From contig JAEWEI010000078.1 in assembly GCA_023389545.1 (NCBI GenBank), positions 1 to 7,159 of the forward strand: DNA of 7,159 nucleotides. The letters are read 5' to 3'. How positions within the stretch are numbered: position 1 is the stretch's first letter; every line of letters begins with the position of its first letter. A program made the translations under genes and the position numbers. Of the stretch, positions 1-5,183 are shown in pieces. This DNA comes from Actinomycetes bacterium (lineage in GTDB: Bacteria; Actinomycetota; Actinomycetes; Actinomycetales; Cellulomonadaceae). A model generated the notes under the pieces. It was not told the DNA's origin. It did no database searches and saw only the letters and a program-made list of their open reading frames with translations.

Positions 1-269
1 CCCACGCGCTCGGCGTTGGCCGCGAGCGCGAGCTCCCCGGTGAGGCGGTCCTGATGCGTCCGGATGCCCGTCGCGCCGAAGCGGTCGGCGGCGCCCAGGG
101 TCAGCGCGCCGTAGTGGTCGCCGATGACAACCACCGTGCCGGCTGGCGCCTGCTCCAGCTCGGGCGCGGCCTCGTCGAGGATGAGCCGGTCCGAGGCGTC
201 CACGGCGAACAGGTTCGGCGCCTCCAGGTCCGGGGCGCGGCGCAGCGTGTCGAGCAGATCCTCGCTCAT
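1..269 (-). CDS. Class I SAM-dependent methyltransferase, RlmG/RsmC-like, N-terminal part (runs off left edge)
   Basis: Only the first 89 codons are present; the 3' end lies beyond position 1. The protein begins MSEDLLDTLRRAPDLEAPNL. It continues with an ASDRLILDEA stretch (about residues 29-38), a short beta strand TVVVIGDHYGALTLG (about 48-62), and the RTHQDRLTGELALAANAERVG segment at the edge. This order resembles the N-terminal non-catalytic domain of E. coli RlmG, which has ADEYLL, then VLILNDAFGALS, then ISELATRENLRLNG. That family makes N2-methylguanosine in rRNA. The SAM-binding catalytic half is outside the window, so the target (23S G1835, 16S G1207 or another) cannot be decided. 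The start ATG (269-267) shares an ATGA overlap with the stop of the upstream YchJ-like gene, so the two are probably co-transcribed and translationally coupled. Family assignment is from remembered similarity. Confidence 0.72.
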   Translation of the reverse strand, partial: MSEDLLDTLRRAPDLEAPNLFAVDASDRLILDEAAPELEQAPAGTVVVIGDHYGALTLGAADRFGATGIRTHQDRLTGELALAANAERV

Positions 270-649
270 GACGTCACCCCCGAGACGTACGCCCAGGCGC
301 CGTCCTGGCGCACGAATCTGCTGACCTCATGCTGCGACCCGGCGCCATCGGGCGATCGGTAGTACGCGCGGAACTCGACTGTCCCCTCGGCGTCGAGCAG
401 GCCGCCCGCCGAGCAGGCCACGATGTCGAGCCGGTACCAGCGGACATCCGGCTCGAGGTCCAGGCTGGAGGGTCGGGCGCTCGGATGCCACGTCCGCAGC
501 AGGTAGTCGGCGTCGCCGACGGCGAAGGCGCTGAACCGCGACCGCATCAGCGTCTCGGCAGTGGGGGCCTGCGCGTCGCCGCGGTGGAACCGCCCACAGC
601 ACTCCTCGTAGGGCAGGCCGCTGAGGCAGGGGCAACGATCGACGGTCAC
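266..649 (-). CDS. YchJ/UPF0225 family protein with N-terminal SEC-C zinc motif
   Basis: This is a 127-residue protein of unknown biochemical role. A SEC-C motif lies at the N-terminus: Cys6, Cys8, Cys17 and Cys18 in CPCLSGLPYEECCGRFH, a probable zinc site. It is followed by the family signature TAETLMRSRFSAF (residues 30-42) and YLLRTWH (49-55). The rest fits the NTF2-like middle domain of YchJ proteins, with VRWYRLDIV and VEFRAYYRS strands. The second, C-terminal SEC-C of E. coli YchJ is absent, which is usual for short actinobacterial members. I chose GTG at 649-647 because it directly precedes the conserved CPC motif; no in-frame start lies in the codons just upstream and the reading frame further out has no family similarity. 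The Shine-Dalgarno is weak (GGGA about ten bases upstream). The stop overlaps the start of the methyltransferase by four bases. Confidence 0.88.
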   Translation of the reverse strand: MTVDRCPCLSGLPYEECCGRFHRGDAQAPTAETLMRSRFSAFAVGDADYLLRTWHPSARPSSLDLEPDVRWYRLDIVACSAGGLLDAEGTVEFRAYYRSPDGAGSQHEVSRFVRQDGAWAYVSGVTS

Positions 650-790
650 GGGTCCATCATCCCGCGCGCCGGCCGCGGCCCGACCCAGCGGTGGGCCTGA
701 CGCCGTCACGCCCCAGATGTGGGCGGCGGCGCCCCGGTCTAGGGTCCGAACGACGGGCCACGCCCCGAGGCCCACTGAGAGGGAGCGAGC
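650..790. promoter_or_regulatory. Divergent intergenic region between the YchJ-like and VOC genes
   Basis: These 141 bases separate two divergently transcribed genes, so they must hold both promoters. On the plus strand TAGGGT (740-745) fits the loose actinobacterial -10 pattern TANNNT and would give a leader of about 40 bases for the VOC gene, but no good -35 box precedes it. A short dyad TGACGCCGTCA (698-708, five-base arms around one base) is also present. Both are weak signals in such GC-rich DNA. Confidence 0.3.
781..785 (+). promoter_or_regulatory. Ribosome binding site of the VOC gene
   Basis: GGGAG lies five bases before the ATG at 791, within the purine run GAGAGGGAG (777-785). It supports this start over later in-frame candidates. 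Confidence 0.7.
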
Positions 791-1195
791 ATGAGCGCAG
801 ACGAGACCTCCGGCCTGTCGTCGATCACCGGCGTCCACACCGTGGTGGTGCCCGTCGTGGACATGGACCAGGCGCTGGCGTTCTGGACGGGGGCCCTCGG
901 CTTCGAGGTCCAGATGGACAGCCCGTTCGGCGAGGGGCAGCGCTGGGTCGAGCTTGCCGCGCGTGACGCGGGCGCCGGGGCCACCACCATCGGCCTGATG
1001 AGCGGCGGCGACCAGCCCACCGGCGTGAGCACCGGAATCCGGCTGGCGACGTCCGACGCCGCCGCGGCCTGGCGGGTGCTTGAGGAAGCCGGAGTCGACG
1101 TGGACGAGCTGCTCACCCTGCCCGGCGCCCCGCCGATGTTCACGTTCCGCGACGGGGACGGCAACGAGCTGGTCGTCGTGGAGATCGACGCCTAA
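791..1195 (+). CDS. VOC superfamily (glyoxalase/bleomycin-resistance-like) protein
   Basis: This is a 134-residue single-module vicinal-oxygen-chelate protein. The first beta strand and helix are GVHTVVVPVVDMDQALAFW (residues 14-32), followed by TGALGFEVQMD (33-43), a RWVELAA strand (51-57), a TGIRLATSDAAAAWRVLEEAG segment (81-101) and the typical ending FTFRDGDGNELVVVEID (117-133). His16, Glu54 and Glu131 sit where VOC metalloenzymes place metal ligands, so metal binding is possible but not shown. With one beta-alpha-beta-beta-beta pair it should form a homodimer. VOC proteins include glyoxalase I, antibiotic-sequestering proteins and dioxygenases; nothing in sequence or context picks one. 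It stands alone on the plus strand, and 161 bases separate it from the LPMO gene, so shared transcription is possible but not indicated. Confidence 0.88.
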   Translation: MSADETSGLSSITGVHTVVVPVVDMDQALAFWTGALGFEVQMDSPFGEGQRWVELAARDAGAGATTIGLMSGGDQPTGVSTGIRLATSDAAAAWRVLEEAGVDVDELLTLPGAPPMFTFRDGDGNELVVVEIDA

Positions 1196-1356
1196 ACCAT
1201 TCGCGTCCTGGTCGCGCGTCCACCGGGCGTCCGAAGGTGGCACTGCACAGGCTGACGTGGTTATAGCCCTCGGGAGCGACATCGCCGTCCTCGCGAGCAG
1301 GTGCGCCGCGCTTGCGGGCGATCACGCAGCCACCACGCCGACCATCGGGAGACCGC
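1196..1356 (+). promoter_or_regulatory. Spacer and probable promoter region upstream of the LPMO gene
   Basis: These 161 bases hold no gene. TTATAG (1261-1266) is the only A/T-rich hexamer here and is a possible -10 element, although no clear -35 is visible at the right distance. GGGAGCG (1272-1278), six bases downstream, equals the left half of the CebR operator consensus TGGGAGCGCTCCCA known from actinobacterial cellulase genes, but the right half does not match. CCACC/GGTGG arms (1220-1240) are too short to call a terminator for the VOC gene. Confidence 0.3.
1347..1351 (+). promoter_or_regulatory. Ribosome binding site of the LPMO gene
   Basis: GGGAG ends five bases before the ATG at 1357. 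It decides this start over an in-frame TTG at 1312, which would put 15 residues in front of a normal signal peptide. Confidence 0.75.
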
Positions 1357-2430
1357 ATGTCCATCCGTGCGCATCTGCGCAAGATCGCCCTCGCATTGCC
1401 CCTCGCCGTCGTCGCCGCGGCGCTCACCACGTCACTCGTCGCCGCGCCTGCCTCCGCCCACGGGTCCGTCACTGACCCGCCCAGCCGCAACTGGGGCTGT
1501 CTGGACCGCTGGGGCGACCGGCACCAGGCGCCGGAGATGGCGCAGCAGGACCCGATGTGCTGGGCCGCCTTCCAAGACAACCCCGCCGCGATGTGGAACT
1601 GGAACGGCCTGTATCGCGAGGGCGTCGCCGGGCGCCACGAGCAGGCGATCCCCGACGGCCAGCTCTGCTCCGGCGGCCTCGCGGAGGGCGGCCGCTACCG
1701 CTCCATGGACACGCCGGGCAACTGGACCGCGAAGAACGTGCCCACCAACTTCACGCTCACGCTCACCGACGGCGCGCAGCACGGCGCCGACTACCTCAAG
1801 GTCTACATCACGAAGCCGGGCTTCGACCCGACCACGCAGACCCTCGGCTGGGGCGACCTGACGCTGCTCAAGGAGACGGGCCGCTACGCCCCCGCCGGGC
1901 AGTACCAGACGGACCTCAACCTGTCCGGCCGCAGCGGCCGGGCCGTGATCTACACGATCTGGCAGGCCAGCCACTTCGACCAGTCGTACTACATCTGCAG
2001 CGACGTCAACATCGGCGGCACGACGACGCCCACGCCCACGGTCACGCCCACCGTCACCCCCACCCCGACGGTCACGCCCACCGTCACCCCGACGCCGACG
2101 CCCACAGCGACGACGCCGACGCCGACGCCGACTGTCACCCCCACCACTCCGCCCACGGGCGCCTGCGCGGCCACCGTGACCGTCGGCAACAGCTGGAACG
2201 GCGGCTACCAGGCGCAGGTGACGGTCACCGCAGGCGCCAGCGCGATCAGCGGATGGAAGGTCACCGTCAACGGCGCCACCATCACGCAGGCGTGGAACGG
2301 CACGCTGTCCGGTGGCAACACGATCACCAACGCCTCGTGGAACGGCAGCCTCGGGGCCGGAGCCTCGACCACCGCCGGCTTCCTCGGCACCGGGTCGACG
2401 AACCTGACGGCCACCTGCACGCTCGCCTAA
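1357..2430 (+). CDS. Secreted AA10 lytic polysaccharide monooxygenase with C-terminal CBM2
   Basis: This 357-residue secreted copper enzyme oxidatively cleaves crystalline polysaccharide. A Sec signal peptide (residues 1-34, with RAHLRK, a hydrophobic core and a PASA cleavage site) exposes His35 as the mature N-terminus, as the copper histidine brace requires. The second brace histidine is His142 (DGAQHGADYLKVYITKPGFDP). The axial residue should be Tyr211 in DQSYYICSDV. The catalytic domain (35-219) closely resembles Streptomyces ScLPMO10B and Thermobifida E7, including SRNWG, DPMCW, MWNWNGLYR and PDGQLCSGG; these have Tyr rather than Phe in the axial position and act on cellulose at C1 and C4, with some chitin activity. 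A Pro/Thr linker (222-267) leads to a compact CBM2 (about 268-356) with Cys270 and Cys354 as the likely disulfide and Trp280, Trp313 and Trp328 as candidate cellulose-binding residues. It has its own spacer upstream and a hairpin downstream, so it is probably monocistronic. The substrate is inferred. Confidence 0.95.
   Translation: MSIRAHLRKIALALPLAVVAAALTTSLVAAPASAHGSVTDPPSRNWGCLDRWGDRHQAPEMAQQDPMCWAAFQDNPAAMWNWNGLYREGVAGRHEQAIPDGQLCSGGLAEGGRYRSMDTPGNWTAKNVPTNFTLTLTDGAQHGADYLKVYITKPGFDPTTQTLGWGDLTLLKETGRYAPAGQYQTDLNLSGRSGRAVIYTIWQASHFDQSYYICSDVNIGGTTTPTPTVTPTVTPTPTVTPTVTPTPTPTATTPTPTPTVTPTTPPTGACAATVTVGNSWNGGYQAQVTVTAGASAISGWKVTVNGATITQAWNGTLSGGNTITNASWNGSLGAGASTTAGFLGTGSTNLTATCTLA
2029..2088 (+). 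repeat. Two tandem 30-bp repeats encoding the LPMO linker
   Basis: Two adjacent 30-bp copies (2029-2058 and 2059-2088) differ at two bases and each encode the decapeptide PTPTVTPTVT. They form the start of the flexible Pro/Thr linker between the catalytic domain and CBM2. The remaining linker (to about 2157) is a degenerate PT-rich continuation. Confidence 0.9.
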
Positions 2431-2476
2431 CCGACCTGCCCACCCAGCGGCCCGCCCCCCTGCGGCCGCGCCACCA

Positions 2477-2511
2477 CCGGTCGGCCCTGACCCCGAGTCA
2501 GGGCCGACCGG
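2477..2511. terminator. Bidirectional hairpin terminator between LPMO and FAD oxidoreductase genes
   Basis: A perfect 15-bp stem, CCGGTCGGCCCTGAC (2477-2491) with GTCAGGGCCGACCGG (2497-2511), closes a five-base loop. It lies between two convergent stop codons, 46 bases after the LPMO stop and ten bases from the oxidase stop, so it can serve both transcripts. No T-tract follows on either strand, as is common for actinobacterial hairpins. Confidence 0.85.
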
Positions 2512-2532
2512 CCTGCGGTGTCAGGGCCGACC
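2497..2532. repeat. 13-bp direct repeat duplicating the terminator arm
   Basis: GTCAGGGCCGACC occurs at 2497-2509 (the right terminator arm) and again at 2520-2532, where it contains the last codons and stop codon of the oxidoreductase (complement TCA at 2521-2523). Either copy can pair with the left arm at 2479-2491. Confidence 0.85.
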
Positions 2533-3945
2533 TGCCTGCGCGGGGTCGGTGTGGACGGGGTGGTTGGAGCGGAACAGCCCCGCCGGGTCCACGATCCGCT
2601 TCACGTCGCGCAGCCTGCCCACAGCCTCGGCGCCGTACGCGTCCTCGATGGGCTGCAGCTCTTGGAGGAACGTGAGGCCCAGGCCGTGCTGGGAGCGCGG
2701 GACGGGGGCCACAAGCGCGGCCAGCGCCTCGTCCACCAACGCGGCCATCCCCGGGTCGAAGGCGGGCGCCATGGCCGAGAGCACGAAGCCCGGCCGGATC
2801 TGCGCGCCCGGCCCGGTGGCAGGATCGGCAGCCGCCTGCGCGCCGCCCAGGTGCCGCACCTGCAGTCCCATCAGCGGAGTGCCGCTGCCCACCCCGGCGG
2901 TGGCCAGCACATGGTCGACCACATCGTCGGTGAGCTCGTCGAACGGGTGGGACACCGCGCGCATCGGCGGTCCCGGCTCTGTCGGCTCCTCGGCGATGGC
3001 CACGATCTCGGGCTCCCGCAGCACTCGAACGGTCTCGCGGACTGCCGGTGCGGCGGCGCGCAGCGGGGCGAGCAGTGCCTCCGCCTCGTCGGGTGATCCG
3101 ACGAACATGACGTCCACGTTGACGAAGGACCGGCCGCGCAGGGCCTCCGGGACCTGCGGCAGATCCGGCAGGTGGGCGAGCAGCAGCCAGCTCGACAGCT
3201 CATGCGGCGCCGTGCGGGTCAGTTCCGCCCACGCTGGCATGACCTGCGGCGCATGCTCGCCGAGGAAGGAGATCCGGCCGCCGTAGAGCACGGGCGCCGG
3301 ATGGAGCGCGAACTCGACGGCGGTGACGACGCCGAAGTCCCCGCCGCCGCCGCGCAACGCCCAGAACAGGTCCGGGTCGGAGTCCGCCGTCACGCGGCGC
3401 GCCGTCCCTGTGGCGTCGACCAGGTCCACGGCGAGCAGTGAGCTCGCGGGCGTGCCGAAGGCCCGGCCGAACCAGGACAGCCCGCCGCCGAGCATGAGCC
3501 CCACGACTGTGACGCTCGGGTTGGAGCCGGACAGCGCGACCAACCCGGTGCCGTCCAGCGCGTCGCACAACTCCTGCCAGGCGACGCCGGCGCCCACGCG
3601 CGCCGTGCGGGCGGCGGTGTCGATGGCGATCTCGTCGAGGTTGCCGGTCCGCACCAGCACGGCGCCGTCGAGGTGCTGCGTGGCGCCGTGGCCCCGCGGT
3701 TGCGCGGCCACCGTCAGCCCGTGCTCGGCGGCGACCCTCACCACCGCCTCGACATCGGCGCTGTCCGCGACGTGCGCCACCGCCGCGGGTTGCTGGTCGA
3801 CGCCCGAGTGCCAGGCGCGCCGGGACATGTCCCAGCCGTCGTCCTGCGGGCCGACCACCGCTCCCCGGACTGCGGATCGCAGTTGCTCCAGCACCGCGTC
3901 AGGCAGATGCGGGCCGCTCCGACTGGTGGTGCGCGCGTCTGACAT
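2521..3945 (-). CDS. FAD-binding oxidoreductase, PCMH/berberine-bridge-enzyme type
   Basis: This 474-residue flavoprotein belongs to the PCMH/VAO superfamily with a C-terminal BBE segment. The FAD domain spans about residues 45-215: AAQPRGHGATQHLDGAVLV (80-98), in which His86 is the likely covalent 8-alpha-histidyl FAD anchor; GSNPSVTVVGLMLGGGLSWFG (140-160); and DLFWALRGGGGDFGVVTAVEF (192-212). The BBE-like end DVKRIVDPAGLFRSNHPV (447-464) is canonical. At the position where bicovalent members carry a flavin-linked Cys, Asn142 is found, so single covalent attachment is expected. Members oxidise alcohols, sugars or alkaloid-like compounds, often passing electrons to O2; the substrate here is unknown. 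No signal peptide is visible, so it is probably cytoplasmic. ATG 3945 was chosen because GGAGG lies six bases upstream; a GTG 26 codons earlier adds an unconserved leader. It is convergent with the LPMO gene and divergent from the GNAT gene. Confidence 0.92.
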   Translation of the reverse strand: MSDARTTSRSGPHLPDAVLEQLRSAVRGAVVGPQDDGWDMSRRAWHSGVDQQPAAVAHVADSADVEAVVRVAAEHGLTVAAQPRGHGATQHLDGAVLVRTGNLDEIAIDTAARTARVGAGVAWQELCDALDGTGLVALSGSNPSVTVVGLMLGGGLSWFGRAFGTPASSLLAVDLVDATGTARRVTADSDPDLFWALRGGGGDFGVVTAVEFALHPAPVLYGGRISFLGEHAPQVMPAWAELTRTAPHELSSWLLLAHLPDLPQVPEALRGRSFVNVDVMFVGSPDEAEALLAPLRAAAPAVRETVRVLREPEIVAIAEEPTEPGPPMRAVSHPFDELTDDVVDHVLATAGVGSGTPLMGLQVRHLGGAQAAADPATGPGAQIRPGFVLSAMAPAFDPGMAALVDEALAALVAPVPRSQHGLGLTFLQELQPIEDAYGAEAVGRLRDVKRIVDPAGLFRSNHPVHTDPAQAGRP

Positions 3946-3951
3946 CGGGTG

Positions 3952-3956
3952 CCTCC
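3952..3956 (-). promoter_or_regulatory. Ribosome binding site of the FAD oxidoreductase gene
   Basis: The minus strand reads GGAGG with six bases to the ATG at 3945. This strong site decides the start codon against the upstream GTG at 4023. Confidence 0.8.
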
Positions 3957-3968
3957 GGTCCGATGGAA

Positions 3969-4030
3969 CGAGTGAGTGGGCAGCGCTCTGCTCATCGTGG
4001 GCCACGACGCCCACACGAGCCACTCATTCG
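3969..4030. promoter_or_regulatory. Nested inverted repeat in the divergent oxidoreductase/GNAT promoter region
   Basis: CGAGTGAGTGG (3969-3979) and CCACTCATTCG (4020-4030) are inverted copies matching at 10 of 11 positions. Between them lies a perfect odd palindrome TCGTGGGCCACGA (3995-4007) with six-base arms, nearly concentric with the outer repeat. The whole element sits in the 127-base spacer between two divergent genes, where a shared operator is expected. It could alternatively form an RNA hairpin in a leader. The regulator is not identifiable. Confidence 0.5.
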
Positions 4031-4072
4031 ACGCTTTTCCGGCTTTACCCTCGAAGGGTGGCCACGCACGAG

Positions 4073-5176
4073 ATGTCCTGGAGGGTGCGAGGCGTGCCCG
4101 CGGAGTCGATCGACGCCCAGCGGGACTGGCTGCTGCGCGGCGGCGTCGAGGCGTTGAACGAGAGCCGGATCGACACCTGGGGCACTACCGACCACACGCA
4201 GACGGTCGACGACTATCGGGCGTGGCTCACCGATCAGCGGTTCGCCGCGAAGGCCTGCCTCGTCGCGGTCCGAGACGACGCCGACGACGCTCCCGATCCG
4301 GCCCGGGTGCTCGGATTCGCCACGCTGCACCTCCCGCTCGCAGACAACACCCATGCGGCGGAAGTCGACGTGGCCGTCCGGCCGCCCTCTCGGCGCGCCG
4401 GCATCGGCACGGCCTTGCACACCGCCGTGCTCGATCGCGTGCGGGCCGCTGGGCGCACGCACGTCATCGCCACGACCGAGCACCGCGTCGAGCCCGGCCC
4501 CGGGCCGACGTCGCTGGCGCCCGCGACCGGGCAGGGGCTCGTGGACCGGCGCCAGCCGGGGGTTCGATTCGCGCTCACCCGGCATTACGACCTCGAACAG
4601 GTGGGGCGGCACTCGGTGCTCGAGCTCCCGCTCGACGAGGCTGCCCTCACCGGCCTCGAGGCGGGGGCAGCCGCGGTGGCCGGCGACGACTACCGCACGG
4701 TCTCGTGGGACGGCCCGTGCCCCGAGCAGTGGGTCAGCGGCTTCGCGGCACTGCTGGCCCAGATGAGCACGGACGCCCCAAGCGGCGGTCTCGAGATCGA
4801 GGAGGAGGCCTGGGGCACCGCTCGGGTGCAGGCGATGCAGGACGAGCTGGTCCGCAGCGGGCGGCAGTACCGGGCGACCGCCGCCGAGCATGTGCCCTCG
4901 GGCCGGCTCGTGGCGTTCACCTCGTTCGAGTGCCCGGCGCACACGCCGGAGTACGTCGACCAGGACGACACCCTCGTGCTGCCGGAGCACCGCGGCCACC
5001 GCCTCGGCATGCTGGTCAAGGCGGTGAACCTGCGGCGCCTGACGCAGGATCGGCCCGACGTGCGGCGGGTGGGCACCTGGAACGCCGCGGAGAACGCGCA
5101 CATGCTCGCCATCAACACCGCCCTCGGCTTCCGTGCGGCGGGCGGGTCCGGCGAGTGGCAGCTCCGGCTGGGCTGA
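4073..5176 (+). CDS. Tandem-domain GNAT family N-acetyltransferase
   Basis: This protein of about 367 residues has two GNAT folds. The N-terminal domain (about 1-170) has the acetyl-CoA pyrophosphate-binding motif RPPSRRAGIGTALH (103-116), preceded by the strand AAEVDVAV. The C-terminal domain (about 180-365) has a second motif in LVLPEHRGHRLGMLVK (301-316) and the motif-B-like WNAAENAHMLAINTALGF (336-353). Both RxxGxG/A-type loops look intact, though the second (HRGHRLGM) is the more typical. MshD mycothiol synthase is also a tandem GNAT but is shorter and I see no specific match to it. The acceptor substrate is unknown. The start is uncertain: ATG 4073 gives MSWRVRGVP, a sensible first strand but with a poor Shine-Dalgarno; GTG 4094 has GGAGGG at 4080-4085; GTG 4058 abuts GAAGG too closely. 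The stop lies seven bases from that of the GH3 gene. Confidence 0.85.
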   Translation: MSWRVRGVPAESIDAQRDWLLRGGVEALNESRIDTWGTTDHTQTVDDYRAWLTDQRFAAKACLVAVRDDADDAPDPARVLGFATLHLPLADNTHAAEVDVAVRPPSRRAGIGTALHTAVLDRVRAAGRTHVIATTEHRVEPGPGPTSLAPATGQGLVDRRQPGVRFALTRHYDLEQVGRHSVLELPLDEAALTGLEAGAAAVAGDDYRTVSWDGPCPEQWVSGFAALLAQMSTDAPSGGLEIEEEAWGTARVQAMQDELVRSGRQYRATAAEHVPSGRLVAFTSFECPAHTPEYVDQDDTLVLPEHRGHRLGMLVKAVNLRRLTQDRPDVRRVGTWNAAENAHMLAINTALGFRAAGGSGEWQLRLG

Positions 5177-5183
5177 GCGCCCG

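Noticed and set aside
650..1282. Upstream in-frame extension of the YchJ-like gene
   Set aside because: The extension crosses the VOC gene on the opposite strand and has no conserved sequence; the SEC-C motif at the N-terminus marks the true start near 649.
1557..2675. Plus-strand frame overlapping the LPMO (372 codons), rich in His/Arg/Asp
   Set aside because: It is a shifted reading of the LPMO gene; the repetitive composition comes from the Pro/Thr linker and CBM2 codons.
3978..3990. AGCGCT core in GGGCAGCGCTCTGC as a possible CebR operator
   Set aside because: Only the central AGCGCT fits; the flanks break the TGGGAGCGCTCCCA symmetry, and the adjacent genes are not cellulolytic.
3323..4057. 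Upstream in-frame extension of the GNAT gene
   Set aside because: It is antisense to the well-supported oxidoreductase and translates to Ser/Pro/Arg-rich sequence with no family similarity. The GNAT fold begins only after about 4073.
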